A stretch of DNA of 64,000 bases from Anolis sagrei (Eukaryota > Chordata > Lepidosauria > Squamata > Anolidae): positions 176,273,117-176,337,116 of the forward strand of contig NC_090022.1 of assembly GCF_037176765.1 (NCBI RefSeq), written 5' to 3'. The translations under genes and the position numbers were made by a program. Of the stretch, positions 32,346-43,095 are shown one piece after another. Position 1 is the stretch's first letter; each line of letters begins with the position of its first letter. The notes beneath the pieces are model-generated. The model saw nothing but the letters and a program-made list of their open reading frames with translations. It was not told the DNA's origin and made no database searches.

Positions 32346-33225
32346 TTCAACAGAAAAAAAGTTTCGGGCCTGAAAATAGTTGTTCTTTTATGATTTTGGG
32401 GTGCTGAAAACGAAAATGACATTTAAAAATGTATATTGGCTCTAGTTTTTATGATATAAGCAATCACGTGATCACGTATGGTTGAAAAAATGCATGTTGC
32501 GACTTACACTATGGAAGATTCTAGAATACTCTAGAAAATTTGATGATGCAGTTTTAGTGCCGTGTGCAAAAGCCAGAAAGCCCTATATAAGGCCAGACTT
32601 TTGAACGGTGAGGGTCAGTCAGTTGAAGACTGAGACAGTCTCGTTAAACATTGTTTTACATTGTTCTTACACACGTGCCTCGCACGTGTGTAAATAAAGC
32701 ACTATGGAAAAAAGATATCAAGGTAAATGGACTCCGTCAATGCTGTCAGACTACTGCTGGAGCATTGTAAGAGGGAATCCTTTCCTTGAATACAAAAGAA
32801 AAGTCAAGAGAAGCAAACAGGATATAAACTAAAGTCACTGTTAAAGCGACATTTAAACTTTCAGACTTTTCAACTGCATTAGGCCTACTAATATAGTTTC
32901 TTGCTGCACAAACATAAACAATAGACTAATTAAATAAATATTTCTCATGTATAAACTATTGGCAATATAATTTGACTAAAATTTAGTAAATACTCACGGT
33001 TTATATACATGCAGTAAGGTTAGGCGCATTATCATAATATTAACGAATTACCTATTGTGGAGAAAATTGAAATAGCTGTTGCATAAAAACCAGAGTCAAT
33101 TAACACATTTAATTATTATATTTGAATTCAGCATGTTAAATTTATTAAGAAACGGCACATTTCGTTTCCGTAACTGAGAAAAACTGAAAATTTGTAGAAC
33201 AGTGCTATCATTTAATGGCATCTAT
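32346..33225. other. AT-rich block with an LTR-like promoter/poly(A) unit
   Basis: At 32560-32700 there is a TATA box (ccctatataaggcc), a perfect 10-bp stem hairpin (acacacgtgc...gcacgtgtgt), and AATAAA directly after it. This compact order resembles the U3-R part of an LTR, but I found no terminal repeats. The rest is AT-rich with no ORF. Confidence 0.4.
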
Positions 33226-33293
33226 TAATACTCAAGGTGGCCAATTGCAACATTCACACTTGCCTCCAGCAGACAAGAGTACTTTCTCCTGGC

Positions 33294-33460
33294 ACCCTAC
33301 AGCTGTGCGTTAGGAAGAGGGGCCAACCAAGGGCAAGATGGATGGATGGGATCCTTGAAGTGACTGGATTGACCTTGAAGGAGCTGGGGGTGGTGACGGC
33401 TGACAGGGAGCTCTGGCGTGGACTGGTCCATGAAGTCACAAAGAGTCGGACTGAGTAGGG
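33294..33460 (+). repeat. Bov-B/RTE LINE 3' end, sense
   Basis: It encodes RKRGQPRARWMDGILEVTGL and DRELWRGLVHEVTKSRTE, the C-terminus of Bov-B reverse transcriptase. Confidence 0.85.
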
Positions 33461-34074
33461 TTTCAAAGCCTGGTCCCCAGAGTCATACTCCAGCAGGCCA
33501 TTATACTATACTGTCCCCTCTGCCACATGGAGTGTCTTTCCTCAGCTTTCCAAATAAGTTCGCTTGGACCTGAGTTACCTGGAAAAAAAAATCAATGGAA
33601 GCCACACACCAGAGGAAGAAAAGCAAGTTCATTTGTTTTATTAAATGGGAAGGGAGGAATTAGTTTAATTCCAAATCCCAGCTGTTGTTGTTGTGGGAGT
33701 GGAGTTTGGAAACGATGGAGGCCGGCACTCTAGAAATCGGTGCAGGATGTGGAGTTACCCCATTTGTTACCCTTCTGCCTTGAGGATATCCCACCCACAA
33801 GTTGCAAATTAGAAAGCTTTTTCCTTTCATTTCCTTGAAATGAGTCCTATGTAAATGATGTGGGTTAAATAGCTTTTCAGGTCTTGATTGGAAGAAAATC
33901 AGGAAGCCCTTTCTAAAGTCCAAGGTACTTATTCAGAGTATTATCACACCATACTGTTATAATGCAATTGCGATATATTAGCTCCACTTTTCCGCAGCCT
34001 TATCACATAATATTCTGCATTTCATTGTGTAATAGCTACACTTTTTCTCCCCCTTTTTTCTCCCCTCCCAAGCA

Positions 34075-34240
34075 ATCACTGATATATATATTTTCTGTTC
34101 GTCGTCTGTGTGCCATATTTGGTTAAATTCCATCATTGGTGGAGTTCAGAATGCTCTTTGATTGTAGGTGAACTATACATCCCAGTAACTACAACTCCCA
34201 AATGTCAAGATTCTATTTTCCCCAAACTCCCCCAAGAGCA
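34075..34240 (-). repeat. Fragment of the shared SPIN/Helitron internal module
   Basis: attccatcattggtggagtt and aactacaactcccaaatgtc without any recognisable element ends. Confidence 0.65.
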
Positions 34241-34302
34241 AATGATGCACTTAAAGCAGAAATGTGGCGAGGGTGTAATAGAACATTGGCAACCAGCTAC
34301 AT

Positions 34303-34661
34303 CAGGGGTCCTCAAACTTTTTAAACAAAGGGCCAGGTCACAGTCCCTCAAACTGTTGGAGGGCTGGATTATAATTTGAAAAAAAAAAAGAATTCCTATG
34401 CACACTGCACATATTTTATTTGTAGTGCAAAAAACACTTAAAAACAATACAATAATTAAAGTGAAGATTTTTTTTTAACAAATATAAACTTATTAGTATT
34501 TCAACAGGAAGTGTGAGCCTGCTTTTGGCTGATGAGATAGGATTGTTGTAGTTGTTGTGTGCTTTCAAGTCATTTCAGACAGGTTGACCCTGAGCAAGGG
34601 CCGGGTAAATGACCTTGGAGGGCCGCATCCGGCCCCCGGGCCTTAGTTTGAGGACCCCTTG
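34303..34661. mobile_element. hAT MITE, complete, 8-bp target duplication
   Basis: The ends CAGGGGTCCTCAAACTTTTT and CTTAGTTTGAGGACCCCTT are inverted; flanks agctacat at 34295-34302 and 34662-34669. It lies between caveolin-2-like exon 3 and the downstream gene. Same family at 49504 and 62232. Confidence 0.88.
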
Positions 34662-34999
34662 AGCTACATCATGACAGTGGATGGAGAGGATTTCAATGGA
34701 ATATAATGTGGCATAAAGGAGTGGTGTGATAAAACCCCGAGTTCCAAGAAAGGAGACTAAAATTTGAGAATTTTGTTTTCACCTGTTCTCCTTGGTGCTG
34801 TTTTTGCCAACCACTAGTCTCCCCCGTTTTCCTTCCACCTGGCCACTTCCCTCATTTTCAGTTCCACTTTTTTCAGCCTAATGTGAAAAGACTTCTTTTC
34901 ATGGAATCCTACATGGTCGTCAACATAGGTCTTAATGAAACAGGAAAAACAGAGTCTTTGTTACTGAGGCTTCAGGGGAGAGGACCTTCTGTCCATCTG

Positions 35000-35150
35000 T
35001 TACTTCTGAGTTACGGTGAGGTAGATGGCACTGCAACAGCGTCCCAAACTGGTACACAGCGGGGCCACCACAACATCCAGGATGCTAGCCCACAACGTGC
35101 GAATAGGAGGCATTGCCATCGTGCACAGCTGGATACAGGGCATGACACAC
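35000..35150 (-). CDS. Caveolin-2-like exon 3
   Basis: The acceptor is ctttcctcag. The exon completes HIW and continues CVMPCIQLCTMAMPPIRTLW, ending AIYLTVTQK then TAA. The APLCTSLGRC block is diagnostic of CAV2. Confidence 0.93.
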
Positions 35151-36057
35151 CTGAGGAAAGAAATGCACAGCAGGTTGGAATTACACAAATGCTCCTTGCT
35201 GGGCCACTATTGCATAACCTAAGTCTCCTTTACAAATATGTAGGGTTTTATCTTTATCTCATCCTAAGTTTTTATCATTATACTAGCCGTCCACTGCCAC
35301 GCGTTGCTGTGGCAGACTCTGGTGGTCAAGGTGGTTCTGTGTGGGAGGTTTAACCCAATTTTATCGTTGGTGGGGTTCAGAATGCTCTGTGTTTATAGGT
35401 GAACTACGAATCCTAGCAACTACAACTCCCAAATGTCAAGATTCTATTTTCCCCAAACTCCACCAGTGTTCACATTTGGGCATATTAAGTATTCGTGTAG
35501 AGTTTGGTCCAGATCCATCATTGTTTGAGTCGACAGTGATCTTTAGATGTAGGTAAACTACAACTCCAAAACTAAAGGACACTGCCCACCAAACCCTTCC
35601 AGCATTTTCTGTTGGTCATGGGAGAACTGTGTGCCAAGTTTGGTTCAATTCCATCGTTGGTGGGGTTCAGAATGCTCTTTGATTGTAGGTGAACTATAAA
35701 TCCCAGCAACTACAACTCCCAAATGACAAAATCAATTTTTGTGTGTGTAGGACATACATTGGGTGTTAGGTGTCTTGTGTCCAAATTTGGTGTCAATTAG
35801 TCCAGCGGTTTTTGAGTTCTGTTAATCCCACAAACGAACATTACATTTTTATTTATATAGATTTTACAGGTTTATATAGATTGTGTTTGATTTTCTATTG
35901 TATTATTTGTATTGTTTTGTTATATTTTATGCTTGTATTATTTTATTATGATATTGCCTTACTTTTTTGTTACTGTATTGTAATGCATTTCTGGGCTTGG
36001 CCTCATGTAAGCTGCCCCGAGTCCCCTTTGGGAGATGGTGGCGGGATATAAATAAAG

Positions 36058-36095
<38 letters not shown>

Positions 36096-38397
36096 GAAGG
36101 AACAAGATGACCTCATACATTTTGGTGCCCAAGGTGCATTATAAAAAGATATTTCCACACTCATCCAAGTTAAGGTGCCTGGGATGCAAAGCTGGCTGAA
36201 ATATTTTGGCAGAGGAGGCCAACAACAGAAATAGGCCATACGTAAAGATTGTGCAGCTCACAATCATACCCTCTACTTATTTTATTTTATTTATTTAAAA
36301 CATTTCTACCCCACTCTTCTCAACCCCCGAGGGGGGGACTCAGAGTGGCTAACGCTGGCAACAATTCAGATACAATATAGCAACAATATAAAACCATAAA
36401 TACACAATAGATTAAAAACAATAACAATTATACAGTTATATGGTCGTTGCCATTATCATAACAATCATCAGGTCCAGTTTAATGTCCAAAGTGCCATTGT
36501 GCCAAAAGCCTGGCTCCAAAACCACGATTTCAGTTTTTTCCTAAAGGAAATGAGGGAGGACACTGATCTAATCTCAATGGGGAGTGAATTCCACAAGTGG
36601 GGGAGTCACCACCGAGAAGGCCCTGTCCCTTGTCCCCATCAAACGCGTTTGTGAGACCGATGGGACCGAGAGCAGGGCCCCCCGGTGGATATTAAACTAT
36701 GAGGTGGAACGTAGAGTGAGATATGTTTGGACAAGTAAGCTGGGCCAGAGCTGTATAAGGCTTTATAGGCCAAGACCAGCGCTTTGAATTGTGCTCGGAA
36801 ATGGACCGGCAGCCAGTGGAGTTGACATAGCGGGGGGGGGGGGGGGGGGGATGACTGTAGCCAGGATTTTGATTCGGGGAGGACTGACTTTGATTCGGGG
36901 GGGGGGGGCTGAGTCTGAGTGAAAGAGGGTCTAGCCTAGCAAACCTTTTGTATCATTACCCCAATACCCCATGCATATGGGATATATTGAGCATGGTGAT
37001 CAGATCATGATATGAATAAATATAACAGTTTAAATAATGTACCAGTAAGGCCTTTTCACGGACCACCATGAGAATTTCGGGGGGGGGGGGGCTGAAGCCC
37101 CTCAAGCGCCCTCCCCCCGGCTACATGCCTGTGTAGTGTGCTCCCTCTATGGCACTCCGGTGAGCAACCTTGCTGTCGCCTGTTGGACTAGTTGGAGTTT
37201 CCGAACAGCACTTAATAGACAAAAACTGTGATAGGTGACTATAAGAAGCATTCAGAGTTTGGCCTAAAGGGCATACAAAGCAACAGAAGGAAAATTGTAT
37301 CAACAAGAGGAATATACAAAGCTACCAAGGAAATCTTGAAATTTTTGTATTGAAAAACAAGGAAGGATAAGACTCTGTTCACTCCTCTCCTTCCCCTCCT
37401 GCTAAATTCAAACTTCTTTCATGCTTTGAATTCAGTTTTCAGCCATTTAAATAAGCAGAGGACAAAGTGGGAAAATGTGGGAAGGAGAGAGCAACTGAGA
37501 AAGTGGAATATCAGTAACTGGGACTGTCCCTGCTAAACTGGGACAATTGGAAGCATATGTGGTCATGTGTGTGTGCTGGACACCTGCAGGGTGGTTTTGG
37601 GACCCAAGAGGGGAGTGAAGGAAGAGCAAAGAGAATGGAGACCCTCACCAGATGTGGACGCAGCCCAAGCAGGCAAAGAGGAAACCTGAAAGCAAGGAGA
37701 CAGGCACAGCACACAGCAGTGAGATGATACGATAGCACCAGAGGCGGGAGCTCTCAAAGACAATGTCGCTCCAGGTCCAAACCCGGTCAAAGCTGCGGAA
37801 CGAGGAAGGCTCGGCAAGGATGTCGGAGAATTCGAACTGTTGGGAGGAATGGGGAAATTGGATCTCAGAGGGTTCTCAAGCGGACAAGTTGGATTTAAGA
37901 CAATCAAATGAATTTGGAACTAGAAATAACTATTTCCAATCTCTCTCAGTCTCAAACAAGGGACACACTTGCAATCTTGTGCTCTCAAGTTTGATGGCAA
38001 CTAGGATCTAATAGTGACATGACTTTCACCTTAGGTAGGATGAGATACATGAGCAGGGTTCTTCAGCTAGAAATGGGCAACAAATGATTGCTGGATTTGC
38101 AACTCCCAGCCTTTCCAGCTAGGATAGACCCAAATATCTGGTGAGTCGCACTTTGGCCACCCTCTGACCTTAGCTTTTAGGTGGGTACCAAAGAATGGAG
38201 AAGACCCAACCAGTTGCCCATAGCACCTTGGCTCCTTTTGTTACCTTGAGGTGTTGGTTGATCCCTCGTGGATCCCGGGAGTCCACGTTAGGTGGGATGT
38301 TGATAGTGGATTGCAGGGGGGCAGTATCTCCTGGCTCCCGCCCATGAGCGTCTTCTGGATCCATTTTGTACTCAATCAGGTATTCATCATTGATCAT
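35000..38397 (-). CDS. Caveolin-2-like gene, three exons, 163 aa
   Basis: Caveolin-2 forms hetero-oligomers with a CAV1-type partner in caveolar membranes. The exons are 38397-38245 (51 codons), 37836-37649 (188 bp) and 35150-35000 (TAA stop). The three-exon layout matches CAV2, while CAV1/CAV3-type genes put this part in one exon. The Trp codon of HIW is split TG|G across intron 2. Exon 1 ends RDPRGINQHLK (CAV2: RDPHRLNSHLK). Exon 2 has FEFSDILAEP in place of FEDVIAEP, then SFDRVW and a hairpin segment GFLFACLGCVHIW. Exon 3 encodes VMPCIQLCTMAMPPIRTLWA and DVVVAPLCTSLGRCCS, very close to CAV2 DVIIAPLCTSVGRCFS. Length is 163 aa against 162 in human CAV2. It lies upstream of the caveolin-1/3-like gene in the same orientation, the same order as CAV2-CAV1 on human 7q31. 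The start is the first ATG in frame, in a fair context (agcaagATGa). Confidence 0.9.
35283..35861 (-). mobile_element. Non-autonomous Helitron, complete
   Basis: Minus-strand ends TCTATATAAATAAAAATG and CTAG after the gccac...gtggc hairpin, inside intron 2 of the caveolin-2-like gene. Same internal module as the copy at 20083-20653. Confidence 0.87.
35865..36095 (+). repeat. L2-type LINE 3' terminus with (ATT)n
   Basis: cttggcctcatgtaagctgc and ggtggcgggatataaataaa, then ATT units. Confidence 0.78.
36280..37210 (-). repeat. L2-type LINE fragment, antisense, split by a DNA element
   Basis: The parts 36280-36832 and 37133-37210 join as one L2 copy (gagaaggccctgtcccttgt; ctccctctatggcactccgg). 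Confidence 0.78.
36833..37132. mobile_element. Probable DNA transposon with poly(G) runs inside the L2 copy
   Basis: One end has a ggctacatgcctg terminus and the other gtagccaggattttgattcg, loosely inverted. Three long G runs (near 36832, 36896 and 37079) occur within it. Family not recognised. Confidence 0.5.
37649..37836 (-). CDS. Caveolin-2-like exon 2
   Basis: The acceptor is cctcccaacag and the donor gtgagggt. It encodes FEFSDILAEPSSFRSFDRVW and the membrane hairpin up to HI plus two bases of a Trp codon. At 188 bp it keeps a 2-base remainder that exon 3 completes. Confidence 0.9.
38245..38397 (-). CDS. Caveolin-2-like exon 1
   Basis: It begins MINDEYLIEYKMDPEDAHGR and ends INQHLK before the donor gtaaca. 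The N-terminus is acidic with two tyrosines, loosely like the Tyr-containing N-terminus of CAV2. Confidence 0.85.
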
Positions 38398-39080
38398 CTT
38401 GCTGGGAGGGGGCGAATGGGCTTGAGATAAAAGCTGCGGGCACAAAGGCTCTCTCAGAAGGCAGAAGGCAGGAATGCTCTCAGGCACCTCCCTTATAATG
38501 CCTGCCCCCTGCGTTTCCCCTTGGCATGTAAGATACTGGTTTTATTGGCCCCTTCTCTTTTTTTAATCTACTCTATCTAGCTGCCTTCTACACAGCTTTC
38601 CTCTCTCTCTGTGCCGGAACCTGACTCCAGTTCTATTCTCAGCCTTGGCCAATATAAAAATCGGAGGGGTGAGGAGAGTTGACGAGGGTGGATCTCTCTC
38701 TCTTTCTGCAACTGCACGCCCCCGCCTGGTATTTGCAGCCATGGGGCAAGCCACATGCATGGGGACAGTGGGTATAAATATGCCACCATGCCGGGGATCC
38801 TTTGCTGAGGAGCGGAAACAGTTCAAGGGGAGGGGGAGAGAAGAAGGGAAAGGCCTGGCTAAATATATGAAAGGGCGGGGTATTCTTGGAACTGGGATCA
38901 GAATGGGGTCCAGTGGCACACAGAAGAGAGGCATCAACTATGGTTTGTGCAGTGCGACTCAACTTGAGTGTTTACATTACCCTCTTAGTGACTATTGACA
39001 TGGGGATACCTGATTCACATGTTCAAATATTTCCACACATGGCAGTGTTTCTGTTAGGGAAATTTACTCTAAAATGTATC
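38398..39080. other. 5' flank of the caveolin-2-like gene
   Basis: This is one of the few stretches free of recognisable repeats. On the minus strand a TATA-like catatttataccc lies about 380 bp upstream of the ATG. No further motif is claimed. Confidence 0.3.
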
Positions 39081-39092
39081 TTTTCCTTAGGC

Positions 39093-39911
39093 CAGTGGTT
39101 CTCAACCTTCTTAATGCCACGACCCCTTAATACAGTTCCTCATGTGGTGGTGACCCCCAACCATAAAATTACTTTCATTGCTACTTCATAGTAATACTAA
39201 TTGTGCTATTGTTATGAATCATAATGTAAATATCTGATATGCAGGGTATATTTTCATTCAATCTGGGCACAAATACCTGAAACACCCAAATCTGAATACT
39301 GGTGGGGTTGTGGGGAATCATTTGTCATTTGGGAGTTGTAGTTTCTGAGATTTATAGTTCACCTACAATTAAACAGCATCCTGAACTCCACCAATGATGG
39401 AACTGAACCAAATTTGGCACACATAACTCCCATGAGCAAGAGAAAATACTGGCAGGGTTTGGTGGGCATTGACTTTGAGTTTTGGAGTTGTAGTTCACCT
39501 ACATCCAGAGAGCACTGTGGACTCAAACAATGGTGGATCTGGACCAAATGGCTACGCGTGTCAGTGCTGACACACGTGTCATAGGTTCGCCATCATGGCC
39601 TTAGGCGATCCCTCGTAGTCCAAGGATGATGGTCCTCCAAGTGTAGTGTCCTGGCGATGAATACTCCATATGCCCAAATGTGAACACTGGTGGGGTTTGG
39701 GGAAAACAGGCATTGACCTTTGGCATTTGTAATTACTGAGATTTATAGTTTGCGTACAATCAAAGAGTTTTCTGAATTGGGCCAAACTTGGCACACGGAA
39801 CCCCCTTGACCAACAGAAAATACTGTGTTTTCTGATGGTCTTCAGTGACCCCTCTGATGCCCCCTCGTGACCCCCCCCCAGGGGTCCCGACCCCCAGGTT
39901 GAGAAACGTTT
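39093..39911 (+). mobile_element. SPIN-like hAT element, 8-bp target duplication
   Basis: Starts cagtggttctcaaccttctt and ends ccccaggttgagaaacgttt. Flanks are ccttaggc at 39085-39092 and 39912-39919. It carries a foreign 113-bp patch at 39547-39659. Confidence 0.85.
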
Positions 39912-39919
39912 CCTTAGGC

Positions 39920-40289
39920 CAATGATGAGCAACCTTTTGAGCTTGGTGTGTCAATACTCGCCAAAAAACTGAGCATAACTCAAGTGGGGTGTCACTTCGA
40001 GAAAAAACCCATAATTTCATGATATTTATAGTTTAATAACAAAAATATATTATTGTAATATATAACTGTATTTAATAAACCAAAAACTAATTATTTAACT
40101 TACCTGCTTTTTCTATAATACCATATATCTCGGCATTATAGAAAAATGCTGGTGTAGGAGCCGAGGATCAAATGTCCTTCTTGGGATGCGACCCCATCTT
40201 CTCCGTATGTGGCCGCATGCGGCTCTGTGTCATCGAAAATGGCTACGCGTGTCAGTGCTGACACACGTGTCAAAGGTTCGCCATCATGG
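39920..40289. mobile_element. Second hAT element sharing the same target duplication
   Basis: The ends CAATGATGAGCAACCTTTT and AAAGGTTCGCCATCATGG are inverted. It is flanked by ccttaggc at 39912-39919 and 40290-40297. The AT-rich interior has no ORF. Confidence 0.85.
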
Positions 40290-40297
40290 CCTTAGGC

Positions 40298-40400
40298 GAT
40301 CCCTCGTAGTCCAAGGATGATGGTCCTCCAAGTGTAGTGTCCTGGCGATGGGTCCGTAGGTGACTGTGGAGCCCTATTCTTGATTCTTGAGCCCTCCACA
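40298..40400 (-). repeat. 3' end of the (TAAG)n-tailed LINE
   Basis: gatccctcgtagtccaagga then gtccgtaggtgactgtggag, as at 30156-30230. Confidence 0.8.
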
Positions 40401-40974
40401 TTTGCAAGTTTAAATTTTGCAGGTTTTTAAAATAGATTTAGTTAATATTGTCTCTCTAAGAATCTCTAGATTCTTTAGCACAACGGTGGTCAATCTCCAA
40501 TGGATGTTGAGCATGGAGTCTTACTGGAGGATCCCAACACATCTTCTCTGTCTGGAGGAACAATTTCAGTTTTCCTTGTCAAATAATGAACCTCTGTCAA
40601 CTGTCTCCATCTGGTGGTGGATGGTGAAGCTATTTGATAGTGGAGATTTGCAGGGATTGGCATCTCATTGGTGCCCACTAAATACACCATAGCGTAGTGC
40701 AGGGGCTTGTGAGCTTGTACTGAAAAAAAATAATTTTATCTTTATTTTCTCTGATATCTAACTAAATTACATTTTCCATTTATGCATGTACACAATTCAT
40801 TAGAGTAATATTCATTTCATGTCACATTACAGTTGCTGCATAGGCTTATTCATACTTTGAAATTACAGTAGTTGTTAGAGCCAACACTAGATCATATGTG
40901 ATCATGGTCCTGCTGTGTTCAAACTATTGTGCGAGATGCCAGTGTTGAGCACTGGTCTGGTGGACTGAGAGCCT

Positions 40975-41220
40975 TGTTGTTGTTCATTCGTTTAATCATT
41001 TTCGACTCTTCATGACCTTATGGACCAGCACACACCAGAGCTCCCTGTCGGCCGTCACCACCCCCAGCTCCTTCCAGGTCAATCCAGTCACTTCAAGGAT
41101 GCCATCCATCCATTTTGCCCTTTATAAGCCCCTCTTGCTTTTTCCTTCCATTTTCCCAAGCATCATTGTCTTCTCTAGTCTTGGAGTTGCCATAGTCTGG
41201 AATGACTTGAAGCCACACAA
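40975..41220 (-). repeat. Bov-B/RTE LINE 3' end, antisense
   Basis: gttgttcattcgtttaatca and agctccctgtcggccgtcac are the usual Bov-B 3' sequence. From 41230 to 41880 I see nothing recognisable. Confidence 0.83.
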
Positions 41221-41889
41221 CAAGAACAACAAAAGTACTAGGGTTGCATATCCCCATTTTGGCCAGGTTTAATACAGATTCCTCCTGGAACTATCCTCTG
41301 TTCTGGATTGAAAGCTTTCTATTTTTTTTTTTTTTTTTAGAAAAGTAGGGCCCCAGTACATTGGCCATTTCACGCAGTTTCAAATCAATATTGAAGAAAG
41401 GGTTTTCTCTGTGCATACGATTACATAGGAAATCCTGGAACCAGTTTTAGGTCTGGATGGTGATGAGACAAACCCGAGAGCTCTGATGTGCATTAAGGAC
41501 TCGTTTTTTTTCCCCGTTGAATTAAATGATTAGTATAATGGGCAAAATCTATAGGGATGTTTTGACATGAATAATTTTGATAATATGCAAATTAGACTAT
41601 CGGATTTCACAAAGTGGTTTTTAATCTGAATGTTTATGAGGAGTGAATTTAGTTACAAAGAAAACATTACAGCATTTCATATAAAGAGGTGGCTTCGTAC
41701 AAGGCTTCATTTCAGATTCTTTTGGCAAGTAAACTGAATTCTGCCAGGACAAGTCTGTACCTCTCATGGTGACCTGTTGGATGGCAAATAAAGGTAGATG
41801 GATAGGTGATGATCCCATGAAATTAACTGGGAAGGAGCTGGAAAGGAAGAAGGAGAGGTCACCCCCTCAATATGTGCTCCCTTTTCTCA

Positions 41890-42125
41890 ATGCAGTCAGC
41901 ACTAGCTCCTGCCCACTTAGCAGTTCAAAAACATGCAAATGTGAGTAAATCAATAGGTATTGCTTCGGTGGGAAGATAATGGCACTCCATGCAGTCATGC
42001 TGGCCATATGAGCTTGGAGGTGTCTACGGACAATATCAGCTCTTTGGCTTAGAAATGGAGACGAGCACCAACCCTCAGAATCGGACACGACTGGACTTAA
42101 TGTCAGGGGGAAAGCCTTTAAACAT
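41890..42125 (+). repeat. Bov-B-tail SINE, 5' truncated
   Basis: gtgagtaaatcaataggtat and cggacacgactggacttaat. The following 42130-43090 shows no gene or repeat that I recognise. Confidence 0.83.
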
Positions 42126-43095
42126 TTCTCCTTCCAATGCCACTCTCAAAAAGAAGATCCCCCACCATGTTGGATTTATATGCAAGCTAAGCAAGCTACA
42201 GTCTGGGACCAGTTTTCATGTACTGTATCATATAATTTTTAGAAAAACATCACTTTTGGGGAGGAAGGCTATGAAGCCTATTAAACTTGACACCGTTTAG
42301 ACCTAATCAAACCCTGTTGCCTACTTCTAGGTTGGAGCTATAATGCAACTCATTTCCTAACAAGTTGTATTGATAATTTTGGCAGTAATGAGCTGAAATG
42401 GGATTACTTTTCTTTATTTCCTACTTTTCAATGGAAAGGTTTCTCTGCCTGTTCTCATTTCTGTCTTGACTGAGTCTGAACAATGGAAGTAGAAACACCA
42501 AAAGAGTAAACTGCCTCGTGATGCAGTTGGGAAGGATTGCTTGTATGGGTAGTCCCCGAGTTACAAACGTTCGATTTACAAATGACTTATAGTTAAGAAC
42601 AGAAGTGAGACAACAGGAAGTGAGAGAAATCTATCCCTTGGAAGGGGAAGCCACTCCTGAAAGTTATCACGGGAGGAAAGGTGTTTCTGCTGAAGCTTTA
42701 TCCCCAATCCATGTTTCCACAACAAACCGTATTTTCCAAAATCCAATTATTGCAGGGACAAAAGTGAGGTGAAATCGTTTGAATAGAGACACAGACAGCA
42801 AAACAAATCCCACAAGGGTGTTAACATTTTCCTATGCTATCTAAAGTGAAAAAACAACATATTTTTGGCTGGAGTTACACTTTAAAAATGGACTTGTTCT
42901 GATTTACATAAAAATTCAACTTAAGAGCAAACCTATAGAACCTATCTTGTTCATAACTTGGGGATGGCTACCTGTATGTATTTTTTTTTTCAAAATGTCC
43001 ATTTTTTATATTTTATTTTAAAAAATCTGAATTGACCACTTGGTGGAACCAGAGAGCAATTCCTTGTATTTTCCAGCTGTAAGAAAACCCTACAG

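Noticed and set aside
38645-38998. 117-codon plus-strand frame upstream of the caveolin-2-like gene
   Set aside because: It overlaps other frames in the same stretch and shows no domain; probably promoter-region sequence.
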